NCBI GenBank assembly: GCA_964498095.1
Contig: CAZCFY010000001.1
Span: 1 to 64,000, forward strand
Length of the DNA: 64,000 bases
From: SG-bin7 sp964498095
Lineage (GTDB): Bacteria > Bdellovibrionota > Bdellovibrionia > Bdellovibrionales > SG-bin7
Direction: 5' to 3'
Shown here: piece by piece, positions 43,508-52,289 of the stretch
How the letters are laid out: every line of letters begins with the position of its first letter
How positions within the stretch are numbered: position 1 is the first letter of the stretch
Notes under the pieces: model-generated
The model's database searches: none
Seen by the model: the letters and a program-made list of their open reading frames with translations, nothing else
Told to the model about the DNA's origin: nothing
Made by a program: the position numbers and the translations under genes

Positions 43508-45424
43508 TTAAAAGTAGTGATAGAGGCCGAGGGAAGAGAGGTGTTGGTGTTGGTCCCATTCACTGCCGAGGTTAATGGCCCAATTGAGATCGGGTGCGAA
43601 TCTTAGATCTAAGTGGCCTTCGCGGTGGTTGGTTTCGGTCGTGTAGTAGGTAAAGGGCCAGCGCAACTCGCCAAATAAAATTAAATTTTCCTTAAATTGA
43701 ATTCTTAATCCCGTAAGGGGAGTCAATGTAAGACTGAAATCCGCGTCAGGAAACTCCGAAGAGTAGTGGGCCGTGGCCTCCATCAAAACAAATTGGGAAA
43801 TAAGTGGGGAGGAAACCCAATTAAATGTTACGCCCGGTCCGCCGCGCACGACAACCGGTAAGCAACCATTGCAGCGCTCGTCATAAACGCGTTCAATTCC
43901 GAGTTGGGCGCGCCAGCTGACATTTTTTTGGAAATGTTCAAAAGCTGAAAAAGAATCCAAAGCCACAAGTAAACCTTGATGAAGAATTAATTGCGATAGT
44001 TCTTCGTTATAGCGAAAACGCAGGTGCATAAATTCAATTTTTGCGTAGGGTGGATAGCCGCGCGCGGGGTCCGCTTGGTCGTGAAGGGCAAAGCGCACAG
44101 AAGGCTCCCAAAGGCGAGAGGTTTCGTTGGAGATATATTTTAAGCCCACGCGTAAGCTATCGTGACTTAAATGGGGTGTAGAGACTTCGGGTGCTGGGAT
44201 ATTTAGAGGTGCCAAAGCCGGGAGTTTACTGCGCTTAACAAGTATTTTTTGCTTCCAATTTATTATATCTTTTTCCTCGGCCAGGAGTTCGCGGCCGTAT
44301 TTAAAGTCAATAAAATCCATGGCCGCATCGAGAACCCCCGCTGCCGCCGGTGGCGGAGTATCATGTGTTTCAAGAACACGATCGAGCTGCTCCCTTTCGG
44401 CTTTTGTGGTCAATTTATTTAAGCGTTCTTGAAACTGTGTCCAGACAGAGGGACGAAAATTTATTTTTTTAACTAATCCCGGAAAATTGTAAATGGCTTT
44501 GATGGTGTCGGCGGGGATAATCCAGAAGGGAACTTTATCCGTCAAAGTTAATCTTGGGGCTGCGGCTTCTAGCGCCGTTAACATGTGAAACGAGCAATTT
44601 TCCGTCAGATAAAAATAGTCAAAAAAAGTGGAGCCAAGCTCCCAAAAATGCTCGGTGAGCATTATGACTTCTTCGTCGCTAAGATTAAGATCGTATTCCC
44701 AAAGATCGCGCGTTTCAAAATCATTGTATTCGCGGACTTTGTAATAATAAGGAACGGCGGAAAACACGCCTTCAAAATAGCCAAGAAACCCATTGACGGC
44801 ATAAACAAGAGGATTATCCGTGGTTTTGTTGGCGGCAAAATTAATTCCATAATCTAAGAGCTGAAAGCGCTCTCCGGATTCGGCATGAGATGTTTTATTT
44901 ATGCGGATAAGTGAATGACCAAAAGTTGATGAAGGATTATTTAAAAAATAACTAGAAAAAACAAGAGTTGCAGACTTTGGCGAAAGTTTTTTCATCCAAC
45001 CGTCAAAGTCGGGACACTTTTGCGCCGGCAAATCCCGGTCACTTAGACCAATATGTTTAGAAATAAAACGAAAGCGGGCGGGGAACTGACAGCGGATGCT
45101 TTGGCCAACACTGCGTTCTTTATTAAATTTGCGTACCGTTGGATCAAAAAAGCCGGTGATCGTGGCTTCGAGTTCACTTTGGGGATTTCGCTTACCTTCT
45201 GGGCTTAAGAAAAACCCGGGGCCATCGGGTTGACCCTCATAACGGCGGGACCAAACCGCCGTATGGTAATGAAGTAGGCGAGTCCATTGCGGATCCTCCC
45301 ACAGGCGTTGGGCTCGCGCATGCGTAAGCGCTTGCGTTGCGGTCATCGCTCCTGAGGAGAGACTCGGGATAAGGACGAAAAAAAACAGGGATATAAGTTT
45401 TAAACCCATACCCCTGTATTTCAT
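43508..45424 (-). CDS. DUF4105-family envelope protein
   Basis: About 638 aa from ATG 45424, 12 bp after the upstream stop. Signal peptide LKLISLFFFVLIPSLSSGA follows. DUF4105 signatures are present: SSYFLNNPSSTFGHSLIRI and FYLTENCSFHMLTALEAA, with His and Cys that suggest a papain-like (NlpC/DUF4105) active site. The C-terminal 250 residues are amphipathic strands ending GLYHYF, typical of an outer-membrane barrel. It lies in an operon behind two DUF3015 genes, an arrangement I have seen associated before. The biochemical function is unknown. Confidence 0.85.
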   Translation of the reverse strand: MKYRGMGLKLISLFFFVLIPSLSSGAMTATQALTHARAQRLWEDPQWTRLLHYHTAVWSRRYEGQPDGPGFFLSPEGKRNPQSELEATITGFFDPTVRKFNKERSVGQSIRCQFPARFRFISKHIGLSDRDLPAQKCPDFDGWMKKLSPKSATLVFSSYFLNNPSSTFGHSLIRINKTSHAESGERFQLLDYGINFAANKTTDNPLVYAVNGFLGYFEGVFSAVPYYYKVREYNDFETRDLWEYDLNLSDEEVIMLTEHFWELGSTFFDYFYLTENCSFHMLTALEAAAPRLTLTDKVPFWIIPADTIKAIYNFPGLVKKINFRPSVWTQFQERLNKLTTKAEREQLDRVLETHDTPPPAAAGVLDAAMDFIDFKYGRELLAEEKDIINWKQKILVKRSKLPALAPLNIPAPEVSTPHLSHDSLRVGLKYISNETSRLWEPSVRFALHDQADPARGYPPYAKIEFMHLRFRYNEELSQLILHQGLLVALDSFSAFEHFQKNVSWRAQLGIERVYDERCNGCLPVVVRGGPGVTFNWVSSPLISQFVLMEATAHYSSEFPDADFSLTLTPLTGLRIQFKENLILFGELRWPFTYYTTETNHREGHLDLRFAPDLNWAINLGSEWDQHQHLSSLGLYHYF

Positions 45425-45435
45425 AAAGTTAGTAT

Positions 45436-45897
45436 TTAGCCAAGCTGAGAGCAAGTGACAGAATTCGTTTTAAGAACCTGACGAATTTGCTTTGATACAT
45501 CTTTAGCTTTTACGTCAGCCTTTGGGAAAATAACTTCGTAATTTTCTTTTAAAGCTTGTGTCATGCTTTGCGAGTCCTGACAGCCTAGAATTTTTTGTAT
45601 TCCGGCCACAGTGTCGCCGTTACCACGTGACATTTCGTTAGCTAACGCGATTTGGTTGGCTTCAACAAACTGCTCTAGTTGCGCTGAAGAAAAACCGCCG
45701 CCGCAATTTGATGTTCCCGTGGTGATCGCAAAAACTTGTCCACCTGTACCGTTTAAAGTCGCGGCAACAATTTGGATCATTCCGGGTTTAGCGCCAAATA
45801 CGAGGTTACCGAGACCGCAGCCTGCCGTCCCGATGGATTTGGCATTAGCTAAAGATGAGAATAGAGCCATTGCAGATATTAAAATAAGTTTATTCAT
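45436..45897 (-). CDS. DUF3015 family protein
   Basis: A 153-aa protein with a signal peptide (LILISAMALFSSLANA) and the DUF3015 signature GTAGCGLGNLVFGAKPGM, then IVAATLNGTGGQVFAITTGTSN. Cys residues in CGLG, SNCGG, GCQDS and TCSQLG are likely disulfides. The periplasmic function is unknown. It is a tandem paralogue of the next gene upstream (11-bp gap) and co-transcribed with the DUF4105 gene. Confidence 0.88.
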   Translation of the reverse strand: MNKLILISAMALFSSLANAKSIGTAGCGLGNLVFGAKPGMIQIVAATLNGTGGQVFAITTGTSNCGGGFSSAQLEQFVEANQIALANEMSRGNGDTVAGIQKILGCQDSQSMTQALKENYEVIFPKADVKAKDVSKQIRQVLKTNSVTCSQLG

Positions 45898-45908
45898 GTG
45901 TTAGCCCC

Positions 45909-46478
45909 TTATCCTAAGAATCCGCATTGTGCGGCCATTGTTGAGTCAGCTTTGATGGCATTAAGAATTCGGCGTGTAGATTCATAAGTAGAATTTTCGG
46001 GATTGAAAATCGACTCATAATTTTGTTGCATCATTTCGCCGAACTTTGCCGAATTAGTACATCCTAGAATTTGTCCTAAGGACTCTAAGGATTCGCCATT
46101 ACCGCGAGCTGCATCTTTTTTTACGATCTCTTTATTAACTTCAATAAAGACGGCCGCTTGTTGGCCCATTTCAGGGATATCGCAGTTTGAAGTACCTGTG
46201 GTGATACCAAAGGTTTGTACGCCAGTACCGTTTAAAGTAGCGGCCACAATTTGAATCATACCTGGTTTTGGCCCAAACACGATGGAACCTAAACCGCAAC
46301 CGGCAACGCCGTAACCACGGCCTTCGCCACTACTACCGCCGCCAGCCGCCGATCCGCTCGAATCACTCATTGATGACGAGTCAGATGACTTCTTTTTTTT
46401 CTTTTTTTCTTTAGCATCTACCGTGTGACTCATTACGAGTACCGCAGCGATGGCCATTAAAGTTCCAAATCTTTTCAT
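45909..46478 (-). CDS. DUF3015 family protein with Lys/Ser-rich linker
   Basis: A 189-aa protein. Signal peptide (TLMAIAAVLVMSHTVDA) is followed by a striking low-complexity linker KEKKKKKKSSDSSSMSDSS, then the DUF3015 domain (GVAGCGLGSIVFGPKPGM, IVAATLNGTGVQTFGITTGTSNCD). It is very similar to its neighbour across the domain and so is a tandem duplicate. First gene of the three-gene operon; its promoter lies in the 46479-46680 gap shared with the divergent peptidase-like gene. Confidence 0.88.
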   Translation of the reverse strand: MKRFGTLMAIAAVLVMSHTVDAKEKKKKKKSSDSSSMSDSSGSAAGGGSSGEGRGYGVAGCGLGSIVFGPKPGMIQIVAATLNGTGVQTFGITTGTSNCDIPEMGQQAAVFIEVNKEIVKKDAARGNGESLESLGQILGCTNSAKFGEMMQQNYESIFNPENSTYESTRRILNAIKADSTMAAQCGFLG

Positions 46479-46680
46479 TACTACTCCTTTTGTGAACCCT
46501 GTTGTAAAATGGCTTCCATATAAATTAGAAAGCCCGTGACAGCGCTAGGCAAGCGAAAAGTTTTTGGAATTTTAAAACGGCGGCGTTTTTCGCAAGAATC
46601 TGCCAATAATAGGCGCAAACGCCCGTAAAAACACAATAACTACGTCTCGGCACTGGCATATTCCTTGGATACCCGGGTAC

Positions 46681-47895
46681 ATGCGCTTCGGAACGTTTGC
46701 TGGCCTTTTATTTTTTGCATTGACCAGGCCGCTTTTGGCTAGCCAATTTCTTATTTTTTCTTCGCCCGAAGAGGCGCAAAGGCAATATCAGGAATACCTT
46801 AATAAAACCGAGCAAGATCTTAAAATTCTTGAATTAAACGCTTCCGAATATATCTATGTTCGCCACGCTTTAAAAGAGATTTTCACGGCTTTTGATTTTG
46901 CGGGGCCCGTTCCCGAATTTCTAATACTCGAAAATTCACAGACTTCGTTTACCATGGGGGAACCGGGAGGACAGCGGCCGTATCTTTTGTTAATCGCAAA
47001 GGCCGCAGTTAAGCAGCCGGGATTTTATTTTACTCTCGCGCACGAGCTTTCGCACTTAATCCGGCAAAGACCCGCACCCGTGCGCCAATTTAAAAGCGAC
47101 CACGACGAAGCGCTATGGGAGAAGTGGTACAACCTTATGCGCCTAACGGGACTAAACCACTTACCCGAACTTGATTCCGTGCCCTTGGCGGATCTTTACG
47201 ATAACGAATTCGCGGTGTTTCCGCAGATGTTAGATTCGCTAATAAATGCGTGTCCCGCGGCGAAACTAAAAATGCAGAAAGCCAAGTCTCTTCTGGGGAA
47301 AGCGCAGTTCTCGGCATTAACAAATGATTATAGCCAAGTTCCTGCGGGGCTGGCTGCGGTCACCCGCGACTTTAAAGTAGAAGCGCAAAAATGCTGGTCG
47401 CAAGCAAAGCCCGATGACTTTTTATTCCTGCAGGAGTTTACCGAAGTTGTGATGCGGGGGAAATTTGAATCCGCCGAAAAATTTAAGCTTGCGGCCCAAA
47501 ACGATGAGCAAGTGATGGGTCTCGTAAGTTACTTTAAATCCATTATGGGAAAAAAGAACTTCGCGCTAAACTTTTGGAAAAATTTAAAAAAACTGACGGC
47601 CGAAAAACTAAAAATCGAGACGGAGCTAAGAAATAAAAATATTCAGTTTTCAACGGCCGAGGATTTTGCAGATATAGAGGCGGTAAAAGTTCTTTATAAA
47701 TTGGGTAAGCCCATAGAGACGAACTTTACACCGCAAGGGTTGAGCCGGGAAGAAGAAGCGCTTTGCCGCCAAATGATAAAAGACGCACGGCCGGTGAGTT
47801 ATGGCTCTTATGCGTCTTTACATCATAGCCCGTGCTGGCGGCTAAAACGAAACTTAGAACAAGAGTTCTTACTTCGCGTTGATGAGCTCCGCTAA
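46681..47895 (+). CDS. secreted HExxH metallopeptidase-like protein
   Basis: A 404-aa protein with a signal peptide (FAGLLFFALTRPLLA). The zinc motif H121-E122-L-S-H125 lies in YFTLAHELSHLIRQ. A downstream acidic segment, LYDNEFAVFPQML, is placed where M48-type enzymes supply the third ligand. The C-terminal half is helical with conserved-looking Cys residues (SPCWRLKR). The substrate is unknown. Its 3' end overlaps the convergent S41 peptidase by 27 bp. Confidence 0.78.
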   Translation: MRFGTFAGLLFFALTRPLLASQFLIFSSPEEAQRQYQEYLNKTEQDLKILELNASEYIYVRHALKEIFTAFDFAGPVPEFLILENSQTSFTMGEPGGQRPYLLLIAKAAVKQPGFYFTLAHELSHLIRQRPAPVRQFKSDHDEALWEKWYNLMRLTGLNHLPELDSVPLADLYDNEFAVFPQMLDSLINACPAAKLKMQKAKSLLGKAQFSALTNDYSQVPAGLAAVTRDFKVEAQKCWSQAKPDDFLFLQEFTEVVMRGKFESAEKFKLAAQNDEQVMGLVSYFKSIMGKKNFALNFWKNLKKLTAEKLKIETELRNKNIQFSTAEDFADIEAVKVLYKLGKPIETNFTPQGLSREEEALCRQMIKDARPVSYGSYASLHHSPCWRLKRNLEQEFLLRVDELR

Positions 47896-49485
47896 TTTTT
47901 CCAGATAAAATTTCTGATAATCGCGGTACTCATTCATAAAATCTTCACGTGTTGGAGTATAGTTAATATCGGGTACGGCGCCATTATTCTCAACTTCCAC
48001 ACCATCCGGGCGGAAGAACAAGGATTTTGTCATCGAAACTTTTAAGTTGGAATAATTAAGTTCCGGGATCGTCACCACGTGACCGCCTAATCCCATCGTG
48101 CGTGTTCCTAAAAGCTTAGCGCGGCCAAAACCTTTCATCATAGAAGGAAAAGCGTCGCCGCCGGAGCCCGACATTTCATCTATTAACATAATAATTGGTT
48201 TCGAGTAGCGGATCGGGTTTGGATTAACAAGGTTAGAGCCACGGAAGGAAGTCATAGGCGTGAGGTAATCGCCCTTTTCCCAGCTGACGCGCACGAGCTT
48301 CATAACTTCATTTAAGGCTTCACGCTCCACGGTCTTGTCCATGATCTCTTTTTCATAACCTTTTAATTCATTATAAAAGCCTTTGGTCGCTAAAAATTGA
48401 AACTGTAAGGCCTTAAAGGGTTTGTCCATAAAAAGACTTACCATATCTTCAAGATACTCAACGCTGCCGCCGCAGTTATGGTCTTGGTCAATGATTAATC
48501 CCACGGTGTTTTGCTCGAGAACTTTGATGACATATTCATACTGGCGGAATATTTGGCGCATATACTTTTCATTCTGTAATTCGGTATATTCGTCTTTCTT
48601 CCAGTAATAGTGGGGGATCCGCAAATAGCCGACGTTGCCGAAAGTTGTCGGATGATAATACGCTACGAAAGGCTCTTCGATAATTTTCGTCGCGTCTTTG
48701 GGAATCACAATTCGCGTTTTGCCCGAACAAGCATAGGACTTTTCTGTGCGCCAAGGACTTGCATTGAGTTCGGAGGGCACATAAAGGTCGGTCATTTTAA
48801 GTTTTGAAGGCGCCGGGCTATACTCGATAAAATTTTCCAGCTTTTCGTCAAACGCCGTGCCAGTCACTTTCCAAGTCAATTCTACTTCGTCTACCGAACC
48901 GGTAAGTCCATGGCGAATGCCAACTTTGATTGTTTTTTCGGTGGGCACGGGGACCAGAGCTGCAGCACGTACAAAGAGCAGAGTTGTGGCTTTGCGTTTT
49001 TCGGTTTGTGAAAAGCCAGTGCCAATATAGGAGCCAAGTTGCGCCAGTGTTTCGGCGACAGGCTTGCCGTTAATGGTGATGATTTCATCGCCGCGAGTAA
49101 ATGGGAAATCTTTTTCCGATAACTCCTTGCGGTCGATTGTATCAATTAATACTTTCCCTTCAACGAGATCGGCCATGACTGGAATTTCGGCCTTTAAATC
49201 GGTAGGCAATTGACTGCGAAAATGCCCATCATGAAATTCCGAAATAAATTGCTTTAAAAGATAGTAAAATTCGGCATTCGTTTTGGTCGCTTTGATTTTT
49301 TCAACATAAGCCACTTTTAAAACATTTAAGTCCATGCCTTTAGTGGTTTTATATTTTAGTGGGCCATAACCAGACTCCATACTGTAAACGAGCTGATTAA
49401 AATCGCTGAGCTTTTGGGTTTCATTCAGCGGCGCCGCCCATAAGGTATTTGCTATTAAAAGTGACAAAATTACTAGGTATTTCAT
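47869..49485 (-). CDS. S41-family (tail-specific) serine peptidase with PDZ domain
   Basis: A 538-aa secreted protein (signal LVILSLLIANTLWA). A PDZ-like segment holds FTRGDEIITINGKPVAE. The catalytic domain has GYLRIPHYYWKKDE, DQDHNCGGSVEYLEDMV and the nucleophile in LIDEMSGSGGDAFPS, followed by GTRTMGLGGHV with the family's Gly-rich loop. C-terminal NGAVPDINYTPTREDF is also typical. It is likely a periplasmic processing or degrading protease. Confidence 0.9.
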   Translation of the reverse strand: MKYLVILSLLIANTLWAAPLNETQKLSDFNQLVYSMESGYGPLKYKTTKGMDLNVLKVAYVEKIKATKTNAEFYYLLKQFISEFHDGHFRSQLPTDLKAEIPVMADLVEGKVLIDTIDRKELSEKDFPFTRGDEIITINGKPVAETLAQLGSYIGTGFSQTEKRKATTLLFVRAAALVPVPTEKTIKVGIRHGLTGSVDEVELTWKVTGTAFDEKLENFIEYSPAPSKLKMTDLYVPSELNASPWRTEKSYACSGKTRIVIPKDATKIIEEPFVAYYHPTTFGNVGYLRIPHYYWKKDEYTELQNEKYMRQIFRQYEYVIKVLEQNTVGLIIDQDHNCGGSVEYLEDMVSLFMDKPFKALQFQFLATKGFYNELKGYEKEIMDKTVEREALNEVMKLVRVSWEKGDYLTPMTSFRGSNLVNPNPIRYSKPIIMLIDEMSGSGGDAFPSMMKGFGRAKLLGTRTMGLGGHVVTIPELNYSNLKVSMTKSLFFRPDGVEVENNGAVPDINYTPTREDFMNEYRDYQKFYLEKLAELINAK

Positions 49486-49605
49486 GCTGTCTCCTCCGTT
49501 TTTTTGGTTAAAGTTATGTCACTGCTGACAATTGATGGCAAGTTCAACTTGATTATCACGCGCTTTACGCCGTAAAATTTTTTAGCAAATCACATAGGAG
49601 TTTTT

Positions 49606-49851
49606 ATGAGTGAAGATATGAAAGCGGAATTAGAAAGATTAAGAGCCGAAAATGAAGCACTAAAAGCCAAAAAGCCGGCGCGCGGGACACTTTCGATGAA
49701 AGTGAGCGAAAAGGGCGCATTATCGGTTTACGGCATGGGGCGCTTTCCTGTTACTTTGTATAAAGAACAATGGTTAAAACTTTTAAGTATCGGTGAAGAC
49801 ATTAAGAAGTTTATCGGCGAAAACGAAGACCGATTAAAAACGAAGGAGTAA
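49606..49851 (+). CDS. small coiled-coil protein
   Basis: An 81-aa protein starting at ATG 49606 (TAGGAG before it). Residues 1-25 form a coiled coil (MKAELERLRAENEALKA), followed by a compact conserved-looking domain SEKGALSVYGMGRFPVTLYKEQW. I have seen similar small proteins in diverse bacteria, but no function is known to me. The lipoprotein gene begins 1 bp after its stop. Confidence 0.75.
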   Translation: MSEDMKAELERLRAENEALKAKKPARGTLSMKVSEKGALSVYGMGRFPVTLYKEQWLKLLSIGEDIKKFIGENEDRLKTKE

Positions 49852-49852
49852 A

Positions 49853-50275
49853 ATGAAAAAAAAATTAGCGGCGATTCTTGCGGCCAGTTTTTTTCTGGCT
49901 TGCAGCCCCTCGTTTACCACGACTAATCCCGATGAAGTGATATTGGGAAAGGCTGACATTCAAGCCATGCTGGGGTCTTGGATTTACCGGTTTGAGAAAT
50001 TATCTATTCAGCTTGATATTGAGCTGCTTAAAGTGCGTTATACGCAAATTTGTGAGTCTGCCGAGAATAAAACGCAGATTCAGACGGAGTCACGGGTAGT
50101 AATAAAAACGGGATTTTTGACCCTGATAGACGGCATCGGTGGGACCATTCATAATGGCAATTTAAATTGCGGACTTGATTTTGCGGCGGCCGATTACAAA
50201 GTGGGGATCAAGGATAATATTCTTTCTCTGCAAACGAAATCGGGGCTACTTAAATTCGAAAGGCTGCCAAAATGA
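49853..50275 (+). CDS. small lipoprotein of unknown function
   Basis: A 140-aa protein with a lipobox (AASFFLACSPS). The mature part is beta-rich with further Cys (QICESAEN and LNCGLDFA) likely forming a disulfide. No family is recognised. It overlaps the next gene by 4 bp (ATGA), giving an operon of three small proteins starting at 49606. Confidence 0.72.
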   Translation: MKKKLAAILAASFFLACSPSFTTTNPDEVILGKADIQAMLGSWIYRFEKLSIQLDIELLKVRYTQICESAENKTQIQTESRVVIKTGFLTLIDGIGGTIHNGNLNCGLDFAAADYKVGIKDNILSLQTKSGLLKFERLPK

Positions 50276-50661
50276 AAAAATACCTATTGGCGTTTTTAGC
50301 TTTCGCACCCCACTTTGCCTTTGCCAGCTTTGAAGGGGTATGGGTTGGCTCAGGCGGCCTCCTCACTAATAGCCGGGGCTGGCAAAGCCCTTGCGAAAGT
50401 GCTCGCCTTGATGTTGTCGGCGAAATTGGCACCTATAAAGTTACATTTGAGGCCAGTTGCGGCGGAATTCATTATAAAGAGAGATTTAATGACGTTCGCG
50501 CCGATGGGGCGAGTGAAATGTATCTCAAGGATCAGTGGGGGTACTTACTTGTTACGAAATCGCAGGGTAAACTTCACGTCACTGGTGATTGGCATGATAT
50601 CACATGGCCAAAAACTGCGGGCACTGTCGATGCTCATTTGGAAATCGATTTACAGAAATAA
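50272..50661 (+). CDS. small secreted protein of unknown function
   Basis: A 129-aa protein with a signal peptide (LLAFLAFAPHFAFA). Mature sequence is beta-rich: FEGVWVGSGGLLTNSRG, SCGGIHYKERF, DQWGYLLVTKS, reminiscent of small lipocalin-like or avidin-like envelope proteins. That is a guess from the GxW-type start. It is translationally coupled to the lipoprotein gene. Confidence 0.7.
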   Translation: MKKYLLAFLAFAPHFAFASFEGVWVGSGGLLTNSRGWQSPCESARLDVVGEIGTYKVTFEASCGGIHYKERFNDVRADGASEMYLKDQWGYLLVTKSQGKLHVTGDWHDITWPKTAGTVDAHLEIDLQK

Positions 50662-50678
50662 CATATCAGACAATCTGA

Positions 50679-50710
50679 CACCGAAAATGAAGTTTAAAAC
50701 TTTTTCGGTG
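50679..50710 (+). terminator. possible terminator hairpin after the small-protein operon
   Basis: CACCGAAAA (50679-50687) pairs with TTTTCGGTG (50702-50710) in a 9-bp stem, 17 bases after the operon's last stop. A T tract is part of the stem but none follows, so termination strength is uncertain. Confidence 0.4.
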
Positions 50711-50737
50711 AACTTTCGCGCCCAACAAAAGTCTAGA

Positions 50738-50799
50738 TTTGCTTAGTAGAAAAGCTAAAATCGCTATTTGGCGTTGGTATCATGTTTGCTAAGTAGAAA
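50738..50799 (+). promoter_or_regulatory. 15-base direct repeat upstream of the DUF3011 gene
   Basis: TTTGCTTAGTAGAAA (50738-50752) recurs as TTTGCTAAGTAGAAA (50785-50799), one mismatch, 47 bases apart, ending 30 bases before ATG 50830. It may be a pair of operator sites or a duplicated promoter element. Confidence 0.4.
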
Positions 50800-50829
50800 T
50801 GTGCAAATAAAAACACCAAGGGGGATTAC

Positions 50830-51189
50830 ATGAGAAAAATTATATTTACCGCACTTCTATTTTTAGCTTCGGGCGCTTTGGCCGAAGAAGATTTCGCAAC
50901 GATCGGCGCGGCAGGGTTTGCCGTTGAAGATGTCTCTGAGGAAGAAGCTTTTGATTCGATCGTGCCGGGGGATCTCGTAAATACTTATGATATTCTTTGT
51001 GAAAGCCACAATTATAATTTTAACCGCTGTGCTTTGCCGGAGCGAATTCGCAATGTGTGGTTGATGCAGACTCATTCGCGGGCGAATTGCATTTTAGGCC
51101 GTTCTTGGGGTTGGGATGGACGCTCACTTTGGGTCGATAACGGATGCCGCGGAACTTTTAGAGTTCAAACAATTCCCCGCCGCTTTTAA
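50830..51189 (+). CDS. secreted DUF3011-type protein
   Basis: A 119-aa protein with a signal peptide (IIFTALLFLASGALA). The C-terminal half matches DUF3011: DILCESHNYNFNRCALP, then ANCILGRSWGWDGRSLWVDNG and CRGTF. Four Cys probably form two disulfides. Family members are exported; some resemble lectin-like small domains. The precise ligand is unknown. A strong terminator follows at 51225. Confidence 0.82.
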   Translation: MRKIIFTALLFLASGALAEEDFATIGAAGFAVEDVSEEEAFDSIVPGDLVNTYDILCESHNYNFNRCALPERIRNVWLMQTHSRANCILGRSWGWDGRSLWVDNGCRGTFRVQTIPRRF

Positions 51190-51224
51190 ATCGTTTTTTT
51201 GGCCCGTCAAGAATTGACAGATTT

Positions 51225-51257
51225 GGCCCACAAGTATTACTGTGGGCCTTTATTTTT
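51225..51257 (+). terminator. rho-independent terminator
   Basis: GGCCCACA (51225-51232), 8-base loop, TGTGGGCC (51241-51248), then TTTATTTTT. A perfect 8-bp GC-rich stem with a T-run just after the DUF3011 gene. The slyD start follows 16 bases later. Confidence 0.85.
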
Positions 51258-51272
51258 ACAAAGGGGCGCCAA

Positions 51273-51755
51273 GTGGTAATAGAAAATAATCACGTTGTAA
51301 CTATCGAATATACAGTGAAAAGCAGTGACGGCAAAGTTATTGATACTTCGATTGGCCGCGCGCCCCTGGCTTATTTACACGGAAAACGCAATATTGTCGC
51401 CGGCCTGGAAAAAGCCTTAAGCGGAAAAAAGGCCGGGGAAGAGTTTAGTGTGATCGTGAAACCCGAAGAAGGCTATGGCCCTCGCGACGAATCTTTAATT
51501 TCTACCGTGCCGATTGCCGATTTGGCGGAAATTCCAGATTTAGAAGTAGGTATTCAGCTACAAGCTCAAACTCCACAAGGCTTTCGCATCCTGACGGTTG
51601 TCGCCATTGATAAGGGAGAAGTTACCCTGGATGCAAATCATCCTCTCGCGGGAGTTGAATTAAATTTTACCGTGAAAGTAGTTACCGTGAGAAATGCGAC
51701 GCCGGAAGAACTTCAGCACGGTCACGTACACGGGCCCGGCGGTGCACATCACTAA
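51273..51755 (+). CDS. slyD: FKBP-type peptidyl-prolyl isomerase, SlyD-like
   Basis: A 160-aa protein starting at GTG 51273 (AAGGGG before it). It has the SlyD layout: FKBP half-domains flanking an IF chaperone domain, with VTIEYTVKSSDGKVIDTS, LAYLHGKRNIVAGLEKAL, FSVIVKPEEGYGPRDE, VTLDANHPLAGVELNF. The His-rich end HGHVHGPGGAHH can bind nickel, as in SlyD. It acts as a cytoplasmic folding helper and metallochaperone. Confidence 0.92.
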   Translation: MVIENNHVVTIEYTVKSSDGKVIDTSIGRAPLAYLHGKRNIVAGLEKALSGKKAGEEFSVIVKPEEGYGPRDESLISTVPIADLAEIPDLEVGIQLQAQTPQGFRILTVVAIDKGEVTLDANHPLAGVELNFTVKVVTVRNATPEELQHGHVHGPGGAHH

Positions 51756-51790
51756 TTTTTCTAATCTCTGATATCAGGTATACGCGTCGA

Positions 51791-52240
51791 CTAGTATACT
51801 TGATATCCCGTTTCTTTTTTCGCGACGAACCAAGCCGTCATCTTACATTTGTCACCAATGCTGGCCTTGAGCTCGAGGCGCGCCATGCCTTTTTTATCAT
51901 AGGTGGTAAGAAATTGTCTGAGCAATGTGTCCGTAGGGGCAAAGCATTTAGCAAATATTTCTTCGCTGACGGGTTTTAGAAACTCCACTTCGCATTTTTG
52001 TAAAATCAGGTGGCAAGTCTTAGCGTTTAGTTTCATTAAATTATATAACCAAGCATAGGCGGCCAGTATTAACAAACATTGTAAACTTCCGCCAAATGCA
52101 GTTTGCATGTGATTGCGATTGGGCTCTAACGGTGCCGTAATTACCGCGAATTTATCGCTAAGCGCGTTAACACGGGCGCCGAGCTGGCGGGCTAGAGGAA
52201 TTTGCTCGAAAAGGTAATTTTCTAGATCTTGGCTAGTCAT
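51791..52240 (-). CDS. hotdog-fold thioesterase (YiiD C-terminal domain family)
   Basis: A 149-aa protein containing LEPNRNHMQTAFGGSLQCLLILAA, the characteristic NHxxTAFGGS segment of YiiD-C-type hotdog proteins, preceded by IPLARQLGARV and followed by CEVEFLKPV. It is probably an acyl-CoA or acyl-ACP thioesterase; the substrate is unknown. A stand-alone gene, divergent from the next peptidase-like gene. Confidence 0.82.
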   Translation of the reverse strand: MTSQDLENYLFEQIPLARQLGARVNALSDKFAVITAPLEPNRNHMQTAFGGSLQCLLILAAYAWLYNLMKLNAKTCHLILQKCEVEFLKPVSEEIFAKCFAPTDTLLRQFLTTYDKKGMARLELKASIGDKCKMTAWFVAKKETGYQVY

Positions 52241-52289
52241 GATTATTCAATGTATTTGCGTTTAAATATTAAATCAAATAGCGTTAATT

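Noticed and set aside
43323..43511. Open frames inside the palindromic repeat
   Set aside because: Their sequence is dictated by the inverted repeat and both strands give similar spurious products; no start signals.
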